Assembly (NCBI GenBank): GCA_023416335.1
Contig: JAEZHY010000126.1
Span: 1-64,000, forward strand
Direction: 5' to 3'
DNA length: 64,000 nucleotides
From: Pseudomonadota bacterium
GTDB taxonomy: Bacteria > Desulfobacterota > Syntrophobacteria > Syntrophobacterales > Syntrophobacteraceae
Shown here: piece by piece, positions 26,002-36,177 of the stretch
How positions within the stretch are numbered: the stretch's first letter is position 1
Layout: the number at the start of each line of letters is the position of its first letter
Notes under the pieces: model-generated
Told to the model about the DNA's origin: nothing
The model's input: the letters and a program-made list of their open reading frames with translations, nothing else
The model's database searches: none
Program-made: the position numbers and the translations under genes

Positions 26002-29000
26002 TCACTTAACTTCGATTGAACAACCGGCAACAGACGATTCAACCCCTGAGCTGTTTCTTACCTTGAAATAAACGGTCTTTGTTCCGGTACCCGAACTCAA
26101 GGTAAAGGGAGGTGAGCCGGAGTATTCGAACCATTCCGCGTCCTCGAAGGTTGAGAGTTCGCTGGCGATGTAGTGCGTTGGGGCAGAGCCGGTTACTTTA
26201 TTGTCCAGAGTAACCACTAAAGAGGTGGTGAACCGCGCGCCATTGTCGATCTTAAATGAGGTGACCGCGGATGTGGGCTCATCGGACAACAGGAGGCTGA
26301 GCAAGGCCGTCAAATCTGTACCGGGCTTGAGTTGAATGGAATCGCTCACAACGTCCGATTCCGCTCCGGAACTGTTTTTTACTTTGAAGTAGACGGTCTT
26401 GTTCCCGACCCCCGAACTCAAGGTGAAGGAAGGGGAAGTGGAGTAAGTCTGCCATGCAGCTTTTGTAAAACTCGAGACCTCACTCGCCATATAGTGAGTA
26501 GGGGTTCCTCCCGTTACCGTGTTGTTCAGGGTGACCTGGAGAGCTGTTGTGAATGCGGCATTTCCGTTAATACTGAATGATGTGACCGTTGGGCGGGCGG
26601 AAACGGTCGTGGAAGTTGAAGCCGAGTTGTTCGCACTGTTTGGATCGGTTGTGCTTCCGCTCACCGTAGCCGTGTTGACGATCGTTCCCGCAACTGTCGG
26701 CTTGATCGCAATCGTGGCCGCGATGCTTGCTCCGCTCGCAAGGCTTCCAATATTGCAGGTCACCGTTCCGGAAGAATTGCTGCAGCTGCCCTGGCTTGCA
26801 GAAGCCGAGACAAACGTTGCACCGGCGGGCAAAGGATCTGTAATTCTTACCCCCGTTGCCGCGCTCGGACCCGAGTTGGTGACGCTTATGCCGTAGGTCA
26901 GGTTTGAATTGACCGTTACCGGGTCCGGGGAATCGGATATCGTGATCGACAGGTCCGCTGCGGCATTGACGGTCGTGGAAGTCGAAGCCGAGTTGTTCGC
27001 GCTGTTTGGATCGGTTGTGCTTCCGCTCACCGTGGCCGTGTTGACGACCGTTCCCGCGGCCGCCGGCTTCACCACAATAGTGGCCGTGGAACCGGCTCCG
27101 CTCCCCAGACTCCCAACAGTCCAGGTCACAGTGCCCGAAGAATAATTGGAGCTGCCTTGTCCTACGGAAGCCGAGACAAACGTTACGCCGGCGGGCAAAG
27201 TATCGACTACCGTTACACCCTCGGCCGCACCCGGACCCGAGTTGGTTACGCCGACGGTGTAGACGAAATTTGAATTGACAATGACCGGATCCGGTGAATC
27301 CGTCAAGGTGACGGACAAATCCGCAGTGGCCGAAGAGCTGGAGATTTTGTCAATCCAGCCGCAGTCTGACCCCGCAATCTCACTGACATCTTTCGAATAA
27401 ACCCATCTAACGGTGTGACCGCCTGACGGAATATTAATTGTCTGCTGCTGCCAGTCCACGGTGCCGCTGATTCGTGAAGACCATACGCCGTCCAGGTAGA
27501 CGGTGAGATAATCATAGTTCTGCTCGGAACTTACCCTCCAGTAAAAAGACAATCCGGTCGGTCCGGTTATCGTGGTCTGCAGCCACGAGGTTTGGCCGTT
27601 TCCGATCATTCCGCTTATAGCGGAGCCGCTGCCATAGTAGCGGATTGAAGTGTCATAATCCCACGGAACGTCTCCGCCGGACGTAAAGGTCAGCCCGGAG
27701 ATGTCCAGGATGTTGCTCCAATCGACCGTTTCGGCGGATACTTTGCCGATGTTTACCCTGGGCTTTATGATGGACACTTTGCCGTCCGTTATTGCGTCGC
27801 CATTATCGATCAGCGTCTGTTTCACCTGAGCAGGCGTCAGGAAACTGCCGGAATCGGCTTTTGCCGAACTCTGCAAAAGGGCAGCGGCGCCGGCGGCGTA
27901 TGGGCAGGCAGCAGACGTACCGCCAAATCCGCTATAGTAGTCGCTGCTCGAGTACCCGCCTGACCCCGTGATATCCGTGGTGTACACACTGTTGGCAGGA
28001 GCAAGCAGGGAGAGGAAAGATGCCGTATTGGAATAAGAGGCGACCTTGTCGGCGGCTGTGCTGTCGTCGGCATAATAACCCGTCGTGCAGCCGGTAGTTG
28101 AATATTTGGAAGCACACGACCGGGCATTTACGCAGGGATAGTAATCTCCAAAGGCCGAATCGTAGACGGCCCCAACGGAAATGACATTTGAAAGACACGC
28201 CGGAGATGAGAGCGAATCGCAATAACCATCGTTCCCGGAAGAAACAAAGACAGTGATACCTGCTGCTGCGGCATTGGAGGCGGCCTGGGCAAGCGACGTT
28301 GAGGAACCGTCACAGGTGCTGTAATAGCGTCCCCCTCCAAAACTCGTGCTGATGATCATGATGGGGTTGCCCGGGTTGTCATTCTGGTGGGTGACGCACC
28401 AGTCCCACGCCGCAGCTATCGATGAAGTGTAAGCACTTCCGCTATCTCCGGAGGTGATCTTCAGGGCATAAAGCCTGGCCCCGGGAGCAACTCCTCCGAT
28501 GTAATCGTGAAGAATCCCAACATCCCCTGCCGCTATCCCGGCGCAATTCGTACCGTGCGCTTCACCGGACGTGAGGGACGGCCTGGGATCGGAATCATTG
28601 TCCCCAAAATCGTAGCCGCCGATGACTTTGCTGTTGGGAAAACCTCCTCCGCCCAGACGGGGATGGCTGGAGTCGATTCCGGTATCCACGATGGCAATCG
28701 ACAGGCCCGAGCCGTCGTGATGACGCCTGGAATTGCCTGCTTTCATCAGAGGGATGCCCTGGGCAAGATGAGGATAGACCAATGTGTCTTCCTCGATGGA
28801 CAGGACCTTGGGGTTGTTTGCCAGATTCTGAAGGCCTTGCGGGGTAACCTCCGCGGAAAAGCCAAAGATATGGGAAAACTTATGCCTGACACGAACGTGC
28901 GCGGGATCGAGCGGCCCCAAGACTTCCCCCTGGAGGGTTTCGACTTCCTTCCGGAGTTCTTTTCTTGCATCGGGTCGCTTGATCAGTTCACTAGTGTATG

Positions 29001-29286
29001 CCGTGGCCCTGTCAGCGGGACTGCTTTTTTGATCCAAGACGCCTCCACCGAACTCAAGTACGGATGCCGGAGGAACCAGGACGATTATTATCGGAGTGGT
29101 CTCCTTTCCTTCCTTGAAATCCCGCAGGGCCGATTCGGGCGAGCGAATTTTCGGGTTATTGACCAGAGCCTCCAGAGCGGCTTCGGAACCGGGCTGGGCC
29201 AGGGTGAGGCCGCCGAATGAAAATAGCGCAAGCGCGACAATGACGAGTGTTCCGACGACTTTGGGAGACAGATTTACAGACGGCAA
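26002..29286 (-). CDS. Secreted subtilisin-like serine protease (S8) with DUF11 repeats
   Basis: A 1094-residue exported protease. There is a signal peptide at 1-30 (core VVGTLVIVALALFSFGGLTL) and an inhibitor-like propeptide to about 175. The S8 catalytic domain carries Asp201 in IVDTGID, His244 in HGTNCAG, oxyanion Asn352 in SSGND and Ser458 in GGTSAACP. A beta-sandwich unit lies at about 530-660. Two DUF11 repeats (each ADLS...SPDP, ending GSTTDPNSANNSAST) follow at about 675-890. The C-terminus has two related 95-residue modules, each with THY-A-SE and KTVYFKV. The start is TTG behind AAGGA. It probably degrades extracellular protein. The near-identical repeat ends suggest recent duplication. 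Confidence 0.93.
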   Translation of the reverse strand: MPSVNLSPKVVGTLVIVALALFSFGGLTLAQPGSEAALEALVNNPKIRSPESALRDFKEGKETTPIIIVLVPPASVLEFGGGVLDQKSSPADRATAYTSELIKRPDARKELRKEVETLQGEVLGPLDPAHVRVRHKFSHIFGFSAEVTPQGLQNLANNPKVLSIEEDTLVYPHLAQGIPLMKAGNSRRHHDGSGLSIAIVDTGIDSSHPRLGGGGFPNSKVIGGYDFGDNDSDPRPSLTSGEAHGTNCAGIAAGDVGILHDYIGGVAPGARLYALKITSGDSGSAYTSSIAAAWDWCVTHQNDNPGNPIMIISTSFGGGRYYSTCDGSSTSLAQAASNAAAAGITVFVSSGNDGYCDSLSSPACLSNVISVGAVYDSAFGDYYPCVNARSCASKYSTTGCTTGYYADDSTAADKVASYSNTASFLSLLAPANSVYTTDITGSGGYSSSDYYSGFGGTSAACPYAAGAAALLQSSAKADSGSFLTPAQVKQTLIDNGDAITDGKVSIIKPRVNIGKVSAETVDWSNILDISGLTFTSGGDVPWDYDTSIRYYGSGSAISGMIGNGQTSWLQTTITGPTGLSFYWRVSSEQNYDYLTVYLDGVWSSRISGTVDWQQQTINIPSGGHTVRWVYSKDVSEIAGSDCGWIDKISSSSATADLSVTLTDSPDPVIVNSNFVYTVGVTNSGPGAAEGVTVVDTLPAGVTFVSASVGQGSSNYSSGTVTWTVGSLGSGAGSTATIVVKPAAAGTVVNTATVSGSTTDPNSANNSASTSTTVNAAADLSITISDSPDPVTVNSNLTYGISVTNSGPSAATGVRITDPLPAGATFVSASASQGSCSNSSGTVTCNIGSLASGASIAATIAIKPTVAGTIVNTATVSGSTTDPNSANNSASTSTTVSARPTVTSFSINGNAAFTTALQVTLNNTVTGGTPTHYMASEVSSFTKAAWQTYSTSPSFTLSSGVGNKTVYFKVKNSSGAESDVVSDSIQLKPGTDLTALLSLLLSDEPTSAVTSFKIDNGARFTTSLVVTLDNKVTGSAPTHYIASELSTFEDAEWFEYSGSPPFTLSSGTGTKTVYFKVRNSSGVESSVAGCSIEVK

Positions 29287-29987
29287 CTCGCATTTCCTTT
29301 TTCTGCGTTCCGAATCATACCGGCGAAGTACATCGGATTAACTGATATCCGGTGGATATGTATTATATCTTTCGCAATTTGCTCCTCAGACTCTAAGACA
29401 TTCAACTCTCGGTCAATGGTTTCCTGCATTAAGATACCCTAACGGAAACTATCTATCCGCCAACTCATAAATGGTCGCAACCTGGTACAAAAGTCACAAA
29501 TCGGCATACTCATGTTTTGCTGATTTTAATACAGGAGTGGATATGCTCCAAAGGGAAATAATTGGAAAACGTATATCTGAAAATTGAACGAGGAGCTTCA
29601 ACCAATAAGAATTGGCTCCATCCGCCAACGCTTGATCGGGTATACGTGTTTACGTATGCAGGGATTGACCTGCAATTTCAAAGGAATGGATTCGTTGAGG
29701 CGCAGTTTCCGACGCGCCCCCAGGTGAATACTCTATTTCGAATCGGAAGACGGATTTAGAGCGGGCAGCCCGTCCTCCGCCCGGGAAAAGAGGGATTGAA
29801 CCGGTTTACCCGATGATGGAGTGGAAATGGATGCCGATCGATGCCCCGGAGCGCAAGTCTTGACCTGACCGGCATAAGGGAACGGTCGAAATATTGAGGA
29901 TCTTCTCGATCGTTCGGGGCCTTTCGGCCGTTTGCGTTCGGGCTCGCAAATCAGCCATGCCTTACGTTCCACAGCAATGCTGACGAT
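29287..29987. other. Intergenic region, no gene recognised
   Basis: About 700 bp upstream of the protease and downstream of the secreted protein at 29988. Short frames here lack ribosome sites. I see no repeat family from elsewhere in the window and no clear terminator. Confidence 0.5.
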
Positions 29988-30476
29988 CTATCTTCGTATC
30001 TTTCTGTAGAAATCGAGGACTTTCCAGGTATACGGCCCTGTTTGCGGGCTGTTGTATCGATCGGGATCGCCGGTCATCCACCAGGATGCGGCACGTCGTA
30101 CAGCAATGGATTCATCCTTGCCGGCGGCATACTGCTCCCGCAGTATCTTACCCATAACACAGGCCAGGATCTCACGAGCCGCTTGAGTGTTCGCTTCAAA
30201 TTCCGCCGGCTCCATTTCCTTTCCCGTACAGCGCCTGGACCACCTGATAATGTTTTCCCACTTTATCTTCCAGTCACTGTAGAGCCCGTCATTGGGATTT
30301 CCGGTATTCGGGGCAGCCAACCGGAGCGCTTCAACAAATGCATCGACTTGCGGTTCGCTGGTCTGAGCACGCGCAGACAACGTCCCGAACGAACTCACGG
30401 CGAAAACGATCGCAATGGCGAAGAACCGCATATTTATTCTGATGAGTACAGGGACTGAAAAAACTCCATTTTTCAT
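29988..30476 (-). CDS. Secreted protein of unknown function
   Basis: 162 residues from an ATG with AGGAG 8 nt upstream. The N-terminus has a signal peptide (MRFFAIAIVFAVSSFGTLSA ending ARAQ). The mature part has paired Cys (RRCTGKE and ILACVMGKIL), likely a disulphide, and conserved-looking Trp residues (YSDWKIKWENIIRW and ASWWMTGDPDRY). This suggests a small helical periplasmic protein. It follows the L,D-transpeptidase by 77 nt and may share its transcript. Family not recognised. Confidence 0.7.
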   Translation of the reverse strand: MKNGVFSVPVLIRINMRFFAIAIVFAVSSFGTLSARAQTSEPQVDAFVEALRLAAPNTGNPNDGLYSDWKIKWENIIRWSRRCTGKEMEPAEFEANTQAAREILACVMGKILREQYAAGKDESIAVRRAASWWMTGDPDRYNSPQTGPYTWKVLDFYRKIRR

Positions 30477-30553
30477 CTAAATACTCCTTTTCAAGTATTG
30501 CACGCCGCCAAGCCTGTTGCCAAATGATAAGGCAAAAGCGGAAAACAGGTAAA

Positions 30554-31327
30554 TCAACTCCTGCGCTTCGTTGTCCGTTTTGAATCCCCAAGGGCCGGAT
30601 ACTTACCGCCCGTGTGGATATAAACCAGGCTGCCGCCCTTTATACGGTTGATCACGGATTCCGCATCTTTGGCGGGAACGGCCGGACACCCCCAGCTCCG
30701 CCCCAGGCGGCCCCCATTGAGCATCACCGAACGCATGCTGACGTAGTTGGCCCCATGTATCACAATTCCACGTCTGAGCGCGTTGTCGTTGACCCCTTTT
30801 TCCAGTCCATGCAACTGCAGCGCGATTCCGTGTTTTCCGGAATACTTTCGGCCCGTAACGAAGAACCCGCGGCAGCTCTGGAGGGAACTGGGGCGGTTTG
30901 AAAAAGAGGTCGCATAAGCCCAGCCCGAATTCTTGCCGTGCGAGACGAGGAACTTCTCCACCCTGCCGGTCTTCATGTTTATCAGGTACATTCTCTTAAA
31001 ATTGGAGGGTTTGCTGTAATCGATAATGGTCAGGTAACGCGTGTTTGTGATTACCTGCCGGTATGTCCGCAAGTGGGCTAAAATACAAGAGATCGCATCA
31101 TTGCCTCCGGCAGCGCGATGGCGCGAACTTTTCCCGTGGACAGGAGGCTTTCCAGGTTTGTTTTTTGAGAAATGGTGTGCGCAATAAGCCTGCCACGGAA
31201 GCAGCACCAGGGTAAGGCCGATAACTCCGGCCAGAAGAAATCGACGATCGATCGGATGGATCAAATAAGAGTTTCCAACCGCACTGGAGGGCTTATGTTT
31301 CTGTCTTGACAAATAAAAAGCAATCAT
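30554..31327 (-). CDS. Murein L,D-transpeptidase catalytic-domain family protein (YkuD_2 type)
   Basis: 257 residues with a single N-terminal membrane segment (FLLAGVIGLTLVLLPWQAYC) and a periplasmic domain. The family motifs are YLTIIDYSKPS near 100, VSHGKNSG, and a catalytic block GIVIHGANYVS followed by LGRSWGCPAVP with the nucleophilic Cys, then GGSLVYIHTGG. This matches the PF13645 branch rather than classical YkuD. It is expected to act on peptidoglycan cross-links or to attach proteins. GGGGA precedes the ATG. Confidence 0.85.
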   Translation of the reverse strand: MIAFYLSRQKHKPSSAVGNSYLIHPIDRRFLLAGVIGLTLVLLPWQAYCAHHFSKNKPGKPPVHGKSSRHRAAGGNDAISCILAHLRTYRQVITNTRYLTIIDYSKPSNFKRMYLINMKTGRVEKFLVSHGKNSGWAYATSFSNRPSSLQSCRGFFVTGRKYSGKHGIALQLHGLEKGVNDNALRRGIVIHGANYVSMRSVMLNGGRLGRSWGCPAVPAKDAESVINRIKGGSLVYIHTGGKYPALGDSKRTTKRRS

Positions 31328-31717
31328 GAGAGTCCCCGTTAAATCGAGCCTGGCGGCCCCTTTTTACCGGGGGGACTTTACAATACGCGAATCCGGTTCG
31401 CAACATCTACGTTGATTCAGCTAACCCGGGCCTGGATTAATGGGTTATACAATTATCCCCAACAGCCGATATATAGCGGCAAAACAATAGCTTACACATG
31501 CCGGGCGTATAATGAGAGATAGCGTCCGGGAAGGATATACGATGCGATGCCCTCCGCTGATTACTCCGGGAAAGGGGCGGCAACAAACCGGGGTATGGGG
31601 GGAAATCAGCCATGTTCAGGGCTGCATGCATTGGGGTTGCAATCCTTTTTGCAGGCACGTTCCCTGGCTCATTTTCTGACAGAAGGAATCAGGGTAAGAC
31701 CGTGACACTCCGGCAAA
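31328..31717. other. Intergenic region, no gene recognised
   Basis: Separates the chemoreceptor gene from the L,D-transpeptidase gene. A plus-strand frame starting at 31612 overlaps the chemoreceptor and has no family signal. Confidence 0.45.
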
Positions 31718-33223
31718 TTACCTTACGACCTGTTCCGGCCGGGAATTGTTGTGGCGGATTCCGATCTCCTCCTTTTCCAACCCGGTGCGGTCTACTCCGT
31801 CGATCAGTTCGATCAGCCTTCCTAAATACCCTATCATGTGCTCGGCCTGGTCACTCATGTGCCCGGAGGACGATGCCGCCTTTTCCGCATTGTTTGCATT
31901 TTCCTGTACAACCTTATCGATCTGCCCAACTGCCTGACTGACCTGCTCGATCCCCTGCGCCTGCTCGTGTGATGCCGACGAGATTTCCCTTACGATCTCA
32001 CCTGCCTTCGCGATGCTCGACGACACTTCCGTAAATTCTTGTGTCACGCTGGTTGCCAGATCGGCTCCGGCCTGAATCGTCCTCACATTGCCGTCTATCA
32101 GTCCGGCGGTGTTCCTGGCAGCTTCGGTGGCGCGCATGGCGAGGTTTCTTACCTCGTCGGCAACTACCGCGAACCCGGCACCTGCTTCTCCGGCCCTGGC
32201 CGCCTCAACCGCCGCATTGAGCGCAAGCAGGTTTGTCTGAAATGCGATTTCGTCGATAGTCTTGATGATCTTTTGAGTTTCCTCGCTTGCACTGGAAATC
32301 TCCTTCATCGATCGCATGAGTCGGTTCATGGACTCCTTTGCCCCGGTCGCGGCCTGCTCGACTCCGCTCATCAGTCGGTCGGCCTGAGATGCGTTTTCCG
32401 CGTTCTGCCTGGTCATGGCAGACATCTGTTCAAGCGATGCGCCTGCTTCCTCTATTGCCGAGGCCTGACTCGATGTGCCTCCTGCTATCTGTTGACTCAG
32501 CGAGGCCGCCTCACCGGATATTCCCGACACGCTCTGCGCGGTTTCGCTCAACCCCTCGATCACCTGATGAATCGGCCGGGTGACAAGCCTTCTTATCATG
32601 AAAATAAGGCCCAGGAGTATCAGCACGCTCCCCAGGGCTCCAATCACCAAATTCTTGTTCCGTAGCGCGAACAAAGCATTGAACATGGTCTCGCTGTTCT
32701 GCTCCACCAGTACCCCGCCCAATACGGCGCGGCTGGCTCCATGACAGTGATGACATCGCTTTTCGTTCACGAGAGGCTGCAGCAGGCTGAGGTAGTGCGC
32801 GCCGGCTTTTACCTCATCAAAACCGGCCTTGGGCTTTTGACCGGTTGTCAGGAGTTGATCGAGGGCTTCCGCGAGCCGGGACGAACTCACGCCGGCTGAA
32901 ATGTCTTTCCCGGCCGATTTCTCTTCAGATGCGTAAGTAATCAATTTATCGAAACCGAATACATAGACTCTGATCTTATTGTTGTTCTTCCCGAATTCCG
33001 CCATCTGCTGCTTGATCGTTTCACTGTCCCCGATAGCCATGGGGTAAAGAATGCTGCTGTAAACCGTGTCCGCGAGGATGCCGGTGGAGGTCTCGAACTG
33101 GTTTTTCATTTCCTTCTGCTGGTAAAAGAAGTCGATGCATATGATGGAAGCGAGCACGACCAAAACCAGAACGGCAACTCCCAGAATGATTTTTATCTGA
33201 AGACTCGCATTCAGCCTGTTCAT
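31718..33223 (-). CDS. Methyl-accepting chemotaxis protein with a periplasmic haem-c motif
   Basis: 501 residues from the ATG at 33223. TM1 is at about 11-31 and TM2 at about 191-210. The periplasmic domain between them ends with CHHCH at 157-161, a covalent haem-binding motif, in the context [12 protein letters not shown] seen in DUF3365/Tll0287-like haem sensor domains. The cytoplasmic signalling tip is canonical ([20 protein letters not shown]). The start overlaps the stop of the tetrahaem cytochrome gene by one base (TGATG). I infer a redox- or gas-sensing receptor that may exchange electrons with that cytochrome. The reading frame extends upstream, but that part is the cytochrome gene read in another phase. 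Confidence 0.93.
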   Translation of the reverse strand: MNRLNASLQIKIILGVAVLVLVVLASIICIDFFYQQKEMKNQFETSTGILADTVYSSILYPMAIGDSETIKQQMAEFGKNNNKIRVYVFGFDKLITYASEEKSAGKDISAGVSSSRLAEALDQLLTTGQKPKAGFDEVKAGAHYLSLLQPLVNEKRCHHCHGASRAVLGGVLVEQNSETMFNALFALRNKNLVIGALGSVLILLGLIFMIRRLVTRPIHQVIEGLSETAQSVSGISGEAASLSQQIAGGTSSQASAIEEAGASLEQMSAMTRQNAENASQADRLMSGVEQAATGAKESMNRLMRSMKEISSASEETQKIIKTIDEIAFQTNLLALNAAVEAARAGEAGAGFAVVADEVRNLAMRATEAARNTAGLIDGNVRTIQAGADLATSVTQEFTEVSSSIAKAGEIVREISSASHEQAQGIEQVSQAVGQIDKVVQENANNAEKAASSSGHMSDQAEHMIGYLGRLIELIDGVDRTGLEKEEIGIRHNNSRPEQVVR

Positions 33224-33714
33224 CAGTGTGCTCCCCCATAAACAAGAGGTTTGTATTTGAAGGCGTTGATACGTTCGGAGTTGTGGCACGCTTCGCAGTC
33301 CTTCGCGGTGAGCTTCCCTTTTATATCCTTCGGATCTCCCGTCTCGGCATGCATGCTCCCCGGGCCATGGCACACCTCGCACCCGGCATCCTTGAGGTTT
33401 GGAGTTTCCTGTTCCGAACGGAACCCGCCCCCTTTCCCGTAGCCGGTGGTATGGCATTCATAGCACTTCCGTAATTCCTCATCGGTGAGACCCTTCCTGA
33501 GTGCGGTTATGCTCTTGAACGAATGGGCCTTCTTGTTGAATTTACGAAAGCTGTCGTATTCGCCTAAATGACAATCCTTGCAGGATTCTGAACCGACGTA
33601 GTGCCTTGGGTCCTCGCAACGCGCCGTTCCTGCGATCGGCCTCCAGGAAGAAAGGAAAACGAGGAGGACTGAACAAATCGACAAAGCGAAGATCTTCGAT
33701 TTTTTCATGGCCAT
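33223..33714 (-). CDS. Periplasmic tetrahaem cytochrome c (c554-like)
   Basis: 163 residues with a signal peptide ([18 protein letters not shown]) and four CxxCH motifs at 45-49, 84-88, 112-116 and 140-144. Extra His residues (KKAHSFK, MHAE) could be distal axial ligands. The spacing and the [11 protein letters not shown] block resemble the cytochrome c554/c-prime fold. It probably carries electrons in the periplasm. It is translationally coupled to the haem-containing chemoreceptor downstream. The first ATG (33714) sits close to GGGAG; the ATG two codons on is at better spacing and may be the real start. Confidence 0.9.
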   Translation of the reverse strand: MAMKKSKIFALSICSVLLVFLSSWRPIAGTARCEDPRHYVGSESCKDCHLGEYDSFRKFNKKAHSFKSITALRKGLTDEELRKCYECHTTGYGKGGGFRSEQETPNLKDAGCEVCHGPGSMHAETGDPKDIKGKLTAKDCEACHNSERINAFKYKPLVYGGAH

Positions 33715-34107
33715 GTACTCCCTGACGAAGCGTTCCTTTCATTTGAATCGAATGTGCATGTTCATTGATAACCAATATCAGGAAACGCTCTACTTAAATA
33801 GGAAACTCACGGACTTAACTATTGCCGCTGATTTATATATTCGTCCGGCCGCTCATTTTACATTAGGAATTTGTGATAAAAAGTATTTGTAAAATTCAAC
33901 TTTTCACGACCTTCTTCTTTCCAATGCAGAATTGCTCACCTGCACACTCCGAGAGGGCATATCCTGGCCCGCTCCTTTCTGGTGAAATGGCAACTTTCTT
34001 CCTTTTCGAAGAAGAGTTAAACTCATTGCCGCTTTTTTTGTGTATGGGAGCGAAAGGCCGAACAGTTCGATGCATGTTGACGACGGAGGACATCCAATAC
34101 ATCCATT
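33715..34107. other. Divergent promoter region, no gene recognised
   Basis: Lies between the leftward cytochrome gene and the rightward permease. It is AT-rich around 33770-33900. No clear sigma-28 or sigma-54 site was identified. Confidence 0.45.
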
Positions 34108-34866
34108 ATGATTATAATCGCTGCGATGATTTTCCTGGGGCTGGTGTTGGGCTTTGTTGGCGGAGGAGGCGCGGGTCTGGTACTTGCCGTGCTGACGGGG
34201 ATTTTTGGAATACCTATTCACACAGCCCTTGGCACGTCCCTGGGTGCTATGCTTTTTACCACGAGTTCGGGCGTTGTAAGCCATTTCAGGGAACATAATC
34301 TGGCGGTGAAAGAAGGGGTCGTGGTTGGCGTCTTCGGAGCGATAGGTGCTTACGGCGGAGTCTGGATAGCGTCGCTTATTCCTCCGCGAGAGATGACATA
34401 CCTGACGGCGGGCGCTTTATATCTATCAGCGCTCCTGATTTTGCTTCGAATTTTTTTCCCTCTAAAATGGTCTTTGCACGGTCAGGGCTTAGGGATGGAG
34501 AACAAGGCAAGGTTTTGGGCCGTCTCAGGAGGAGTGGGGCTTTCTTGCGGTCTGTTGTCGGGGACTTTCGGCATAGGCGCCGCCCCTTTCATTCAGTTGG
34601 GGTTGATGGCAGGATTCAGCCTTTCTTTAGCGCAGATTGCCGGCACAACGATGCTCGTCATTCTCCCGATAGCTCTTTCCGGAGGGGCGGGATATCTGGC
34701 CGCCGGTTATCTCGATCCGATGCTGTTTGCCGAGGTGGTTTCAGGTTTGATGGTTGGAGCGTTCATAGGCGCAAAATTTACCAGGAGACTTCATCCGTCT
34801 ATCCTCAAAACAGCTTTCGTGGCAATGCCTGTATTCTCCGGGACCCTCCTTTTATTCGGGGCCTGA
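34108..34866 (+). CDS. TauE/SafE-family permease
   Basis: A 252-residue integral membrane protein with about eight hydrophobic segments and the two internal repeats of the family: LGFVGGGGAGLVLAVLTGIF at the start and GLLSGTFGIGAAPFIQLGLM in the second half. Members export sulfite, sulfoacetate or other small anions. No substrate is indicated by the neighbours. The ribosome site is poor: a GGAGG lies about 17 nt upstream of the ATG. Confidence 0.88.
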   Translation: MIIIAAMIFLGLVLGFVGGGGAGLVLAVLTGIFGIPIHTALGTSLGAMLFTTSSGVVSHFREHNLAVKEGVVVGVFGAIGAYGGVWIASLIPPREMTYLTAGALYLSALLILLRIFFPLKWSLHGQGLGMENKARFWAVSGGVGLSCGLLSGTFGIGAAPFIQLGLMAGFSLSLAQIAGTTMLVILPIALSGGAGYLAAGYLDPMLFAEVVSGLMVGAFIGAKFTRRLHPSILKTAFVAMPVFSGTLLLFGA

Positions 34867-34910
34867 GGTTCATTGATGAAGGGCGCCGGCCTGAAGCGGA
34901 GAGTCCCGGA

Positions 34911-35771
34911 TTAGAATAGCATTTTATCCAGTTCCTTCTGATCCGAAACTGCTTCCTTTTGTTTTGGAGGTGTTCGGTTGATTACTTCACCGGGGACACC
35001 GATTTTTGCCCAATTCTGCTTTGAAGCTGTCTGGTTGATTATCTCGCCGGGCGTTCCAACCTTGACCCAATTGTACAAAAAAACGGCATTTTCATAGATC
35101 ATCCGAATGCATCCATGGGAGGCGGCATAGCTCGGCAGAATTCCCCCGTGGATGAAATAATTCCCGAAGAGGTGCAGAGAGTACGGCATCCAGGCATTGT
35201 CGTATTTGGACGAGTAATGGTCCTGTTCTTTGGATGAGATGACGAACTTTTTTGTCGGAGTTCCGTTTCTGCCGGAAGAAATTGGAAACAGGTGAAGCAA
35301 TTTTCCGTAGACATAAAGCCCCACGCACTGCTGACCTACATCGATCAGGATGAACTGCGGCAATTGAGAAATATTGCCGATCCGTTCCGGCAGAATCTGT
35401 GGGCGTATCGAGAAATTGAGCGGAACATAAATGAATTTTACGTCGGTGCTCAAAGTGTCGGCGCCGTCAATTATCGCCATCGGTTCAAGCCGGTTTATGA
35501 GGGCGATCTGCTGGCGATAAAAATAAAAGTTGCGGTCGAAGTACGGCACAAAACGGCAGAAATAGCTGAGCGACTGCCCTGGCGGCAGGAATATCTTCAG
35601 GCAGGGCACGCCGTCCACTTCGACAATTTTTTTGTCGGTTTGAAATTTAATCAGCTCGGAATAGAGTCTCTGGTCAATAGGAGCAGCGCCCTCAACAGCA
35701 AGCGGAGCAAGAAAGGACAGCATCACCCAGACCGCAGAAAATAGAAGGACTCTGTTTGAAATGTACTTCAT
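34911..35771 (-). CDS. L,D-transpeptidase (YkuD/ErfK family)
   Basis: 286 residues. It has a signal peptide (LLFSAVWVMLSFLAPLAVEG), a LysM-like or linker region, then the YkuD domain starting QFILIDVGQQCVGLYVYGKL with the active-site block FIHGGILPSYAASHGCIRM (His and Cys present). It forms 3-3 cross-links in peptidoglycan or links proteins to it. After the domain a segment is duplicated in tandem: WVKVGTPGEIINQT and WAKIGVPGEVINRT. Confidence 0.92.
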   Translation of the reverse strand: MKYISNRVLLFSAVWVMLSFLAPLAVEGAAPIDQRLYSELIKFQTDKKIVEVDGVPCLKIFLPPGQSLSYFCRFVPYFDRNFYFYRQQIALINRLEPMAIIDGADTLSTDVKFIYVPLNFSIRPQILPERIGNISQLPQFILIDVGQQCVGLYVYGKLLHLFPISSGRNGTPTKKFVISSKEQDHYSSKYDNAWMPYSLHLFGNYFIHGGILPSYAASHGCIRMIYENAVFLYNWVKVGTPGEIINQTASKQNWAKIGVPGEVINRTPPKQKEAVSDQKELDKMLF

Positions 35772-36177
35772 ATTTTTTCGCCCCGTTACAAAACCGAAAA
35801 AGCCGAATCAACAGCCGCAAATGTTCAAAGTCGCGAAGCTCTAAGGGCCCCCGCCCAGAGCGCACAATGTTGACCATAATTTCGGCTTATTCAATCTAAA
35901 ACTTCAATTCGCCTTGAGCCAGAGGCGGAATAAACTCTTTGCATTCCGAATCGTTGTGAAAGCTTTTCGGAGAGCAGGGAAGATTTTCTTCAGTTCAGGC
36001 AAGGTCTCTTGAAAGAGAGAAAGAGAACGGGCGGGACGCTCACGTTTGCCCGGGCACTCGAATTTTCCCTGTCTTTTTATTAAAATTATCGGTAATAGTG
36101 ACGAATCCTGGTTAAACTGTGTGAGGGCCGGTTAGGCACTTGCAGGTCTATTCAATTCTAGATTTTGTACGGGAATC
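35772..36177. other. Intergenic, divergent promoters of the transpeptidase and RelA/SpoT genes
   Basis: About 400 bp without a supported gene. No consensus promoter was convincing. Confidence 0.4.

Noticed and set aside
33873..34298. Overlapping frames on both strands upstream of the TauE/SafE gene
   Set aside because: They overlap the start of the permease and lack motifs; composition is non-coding.
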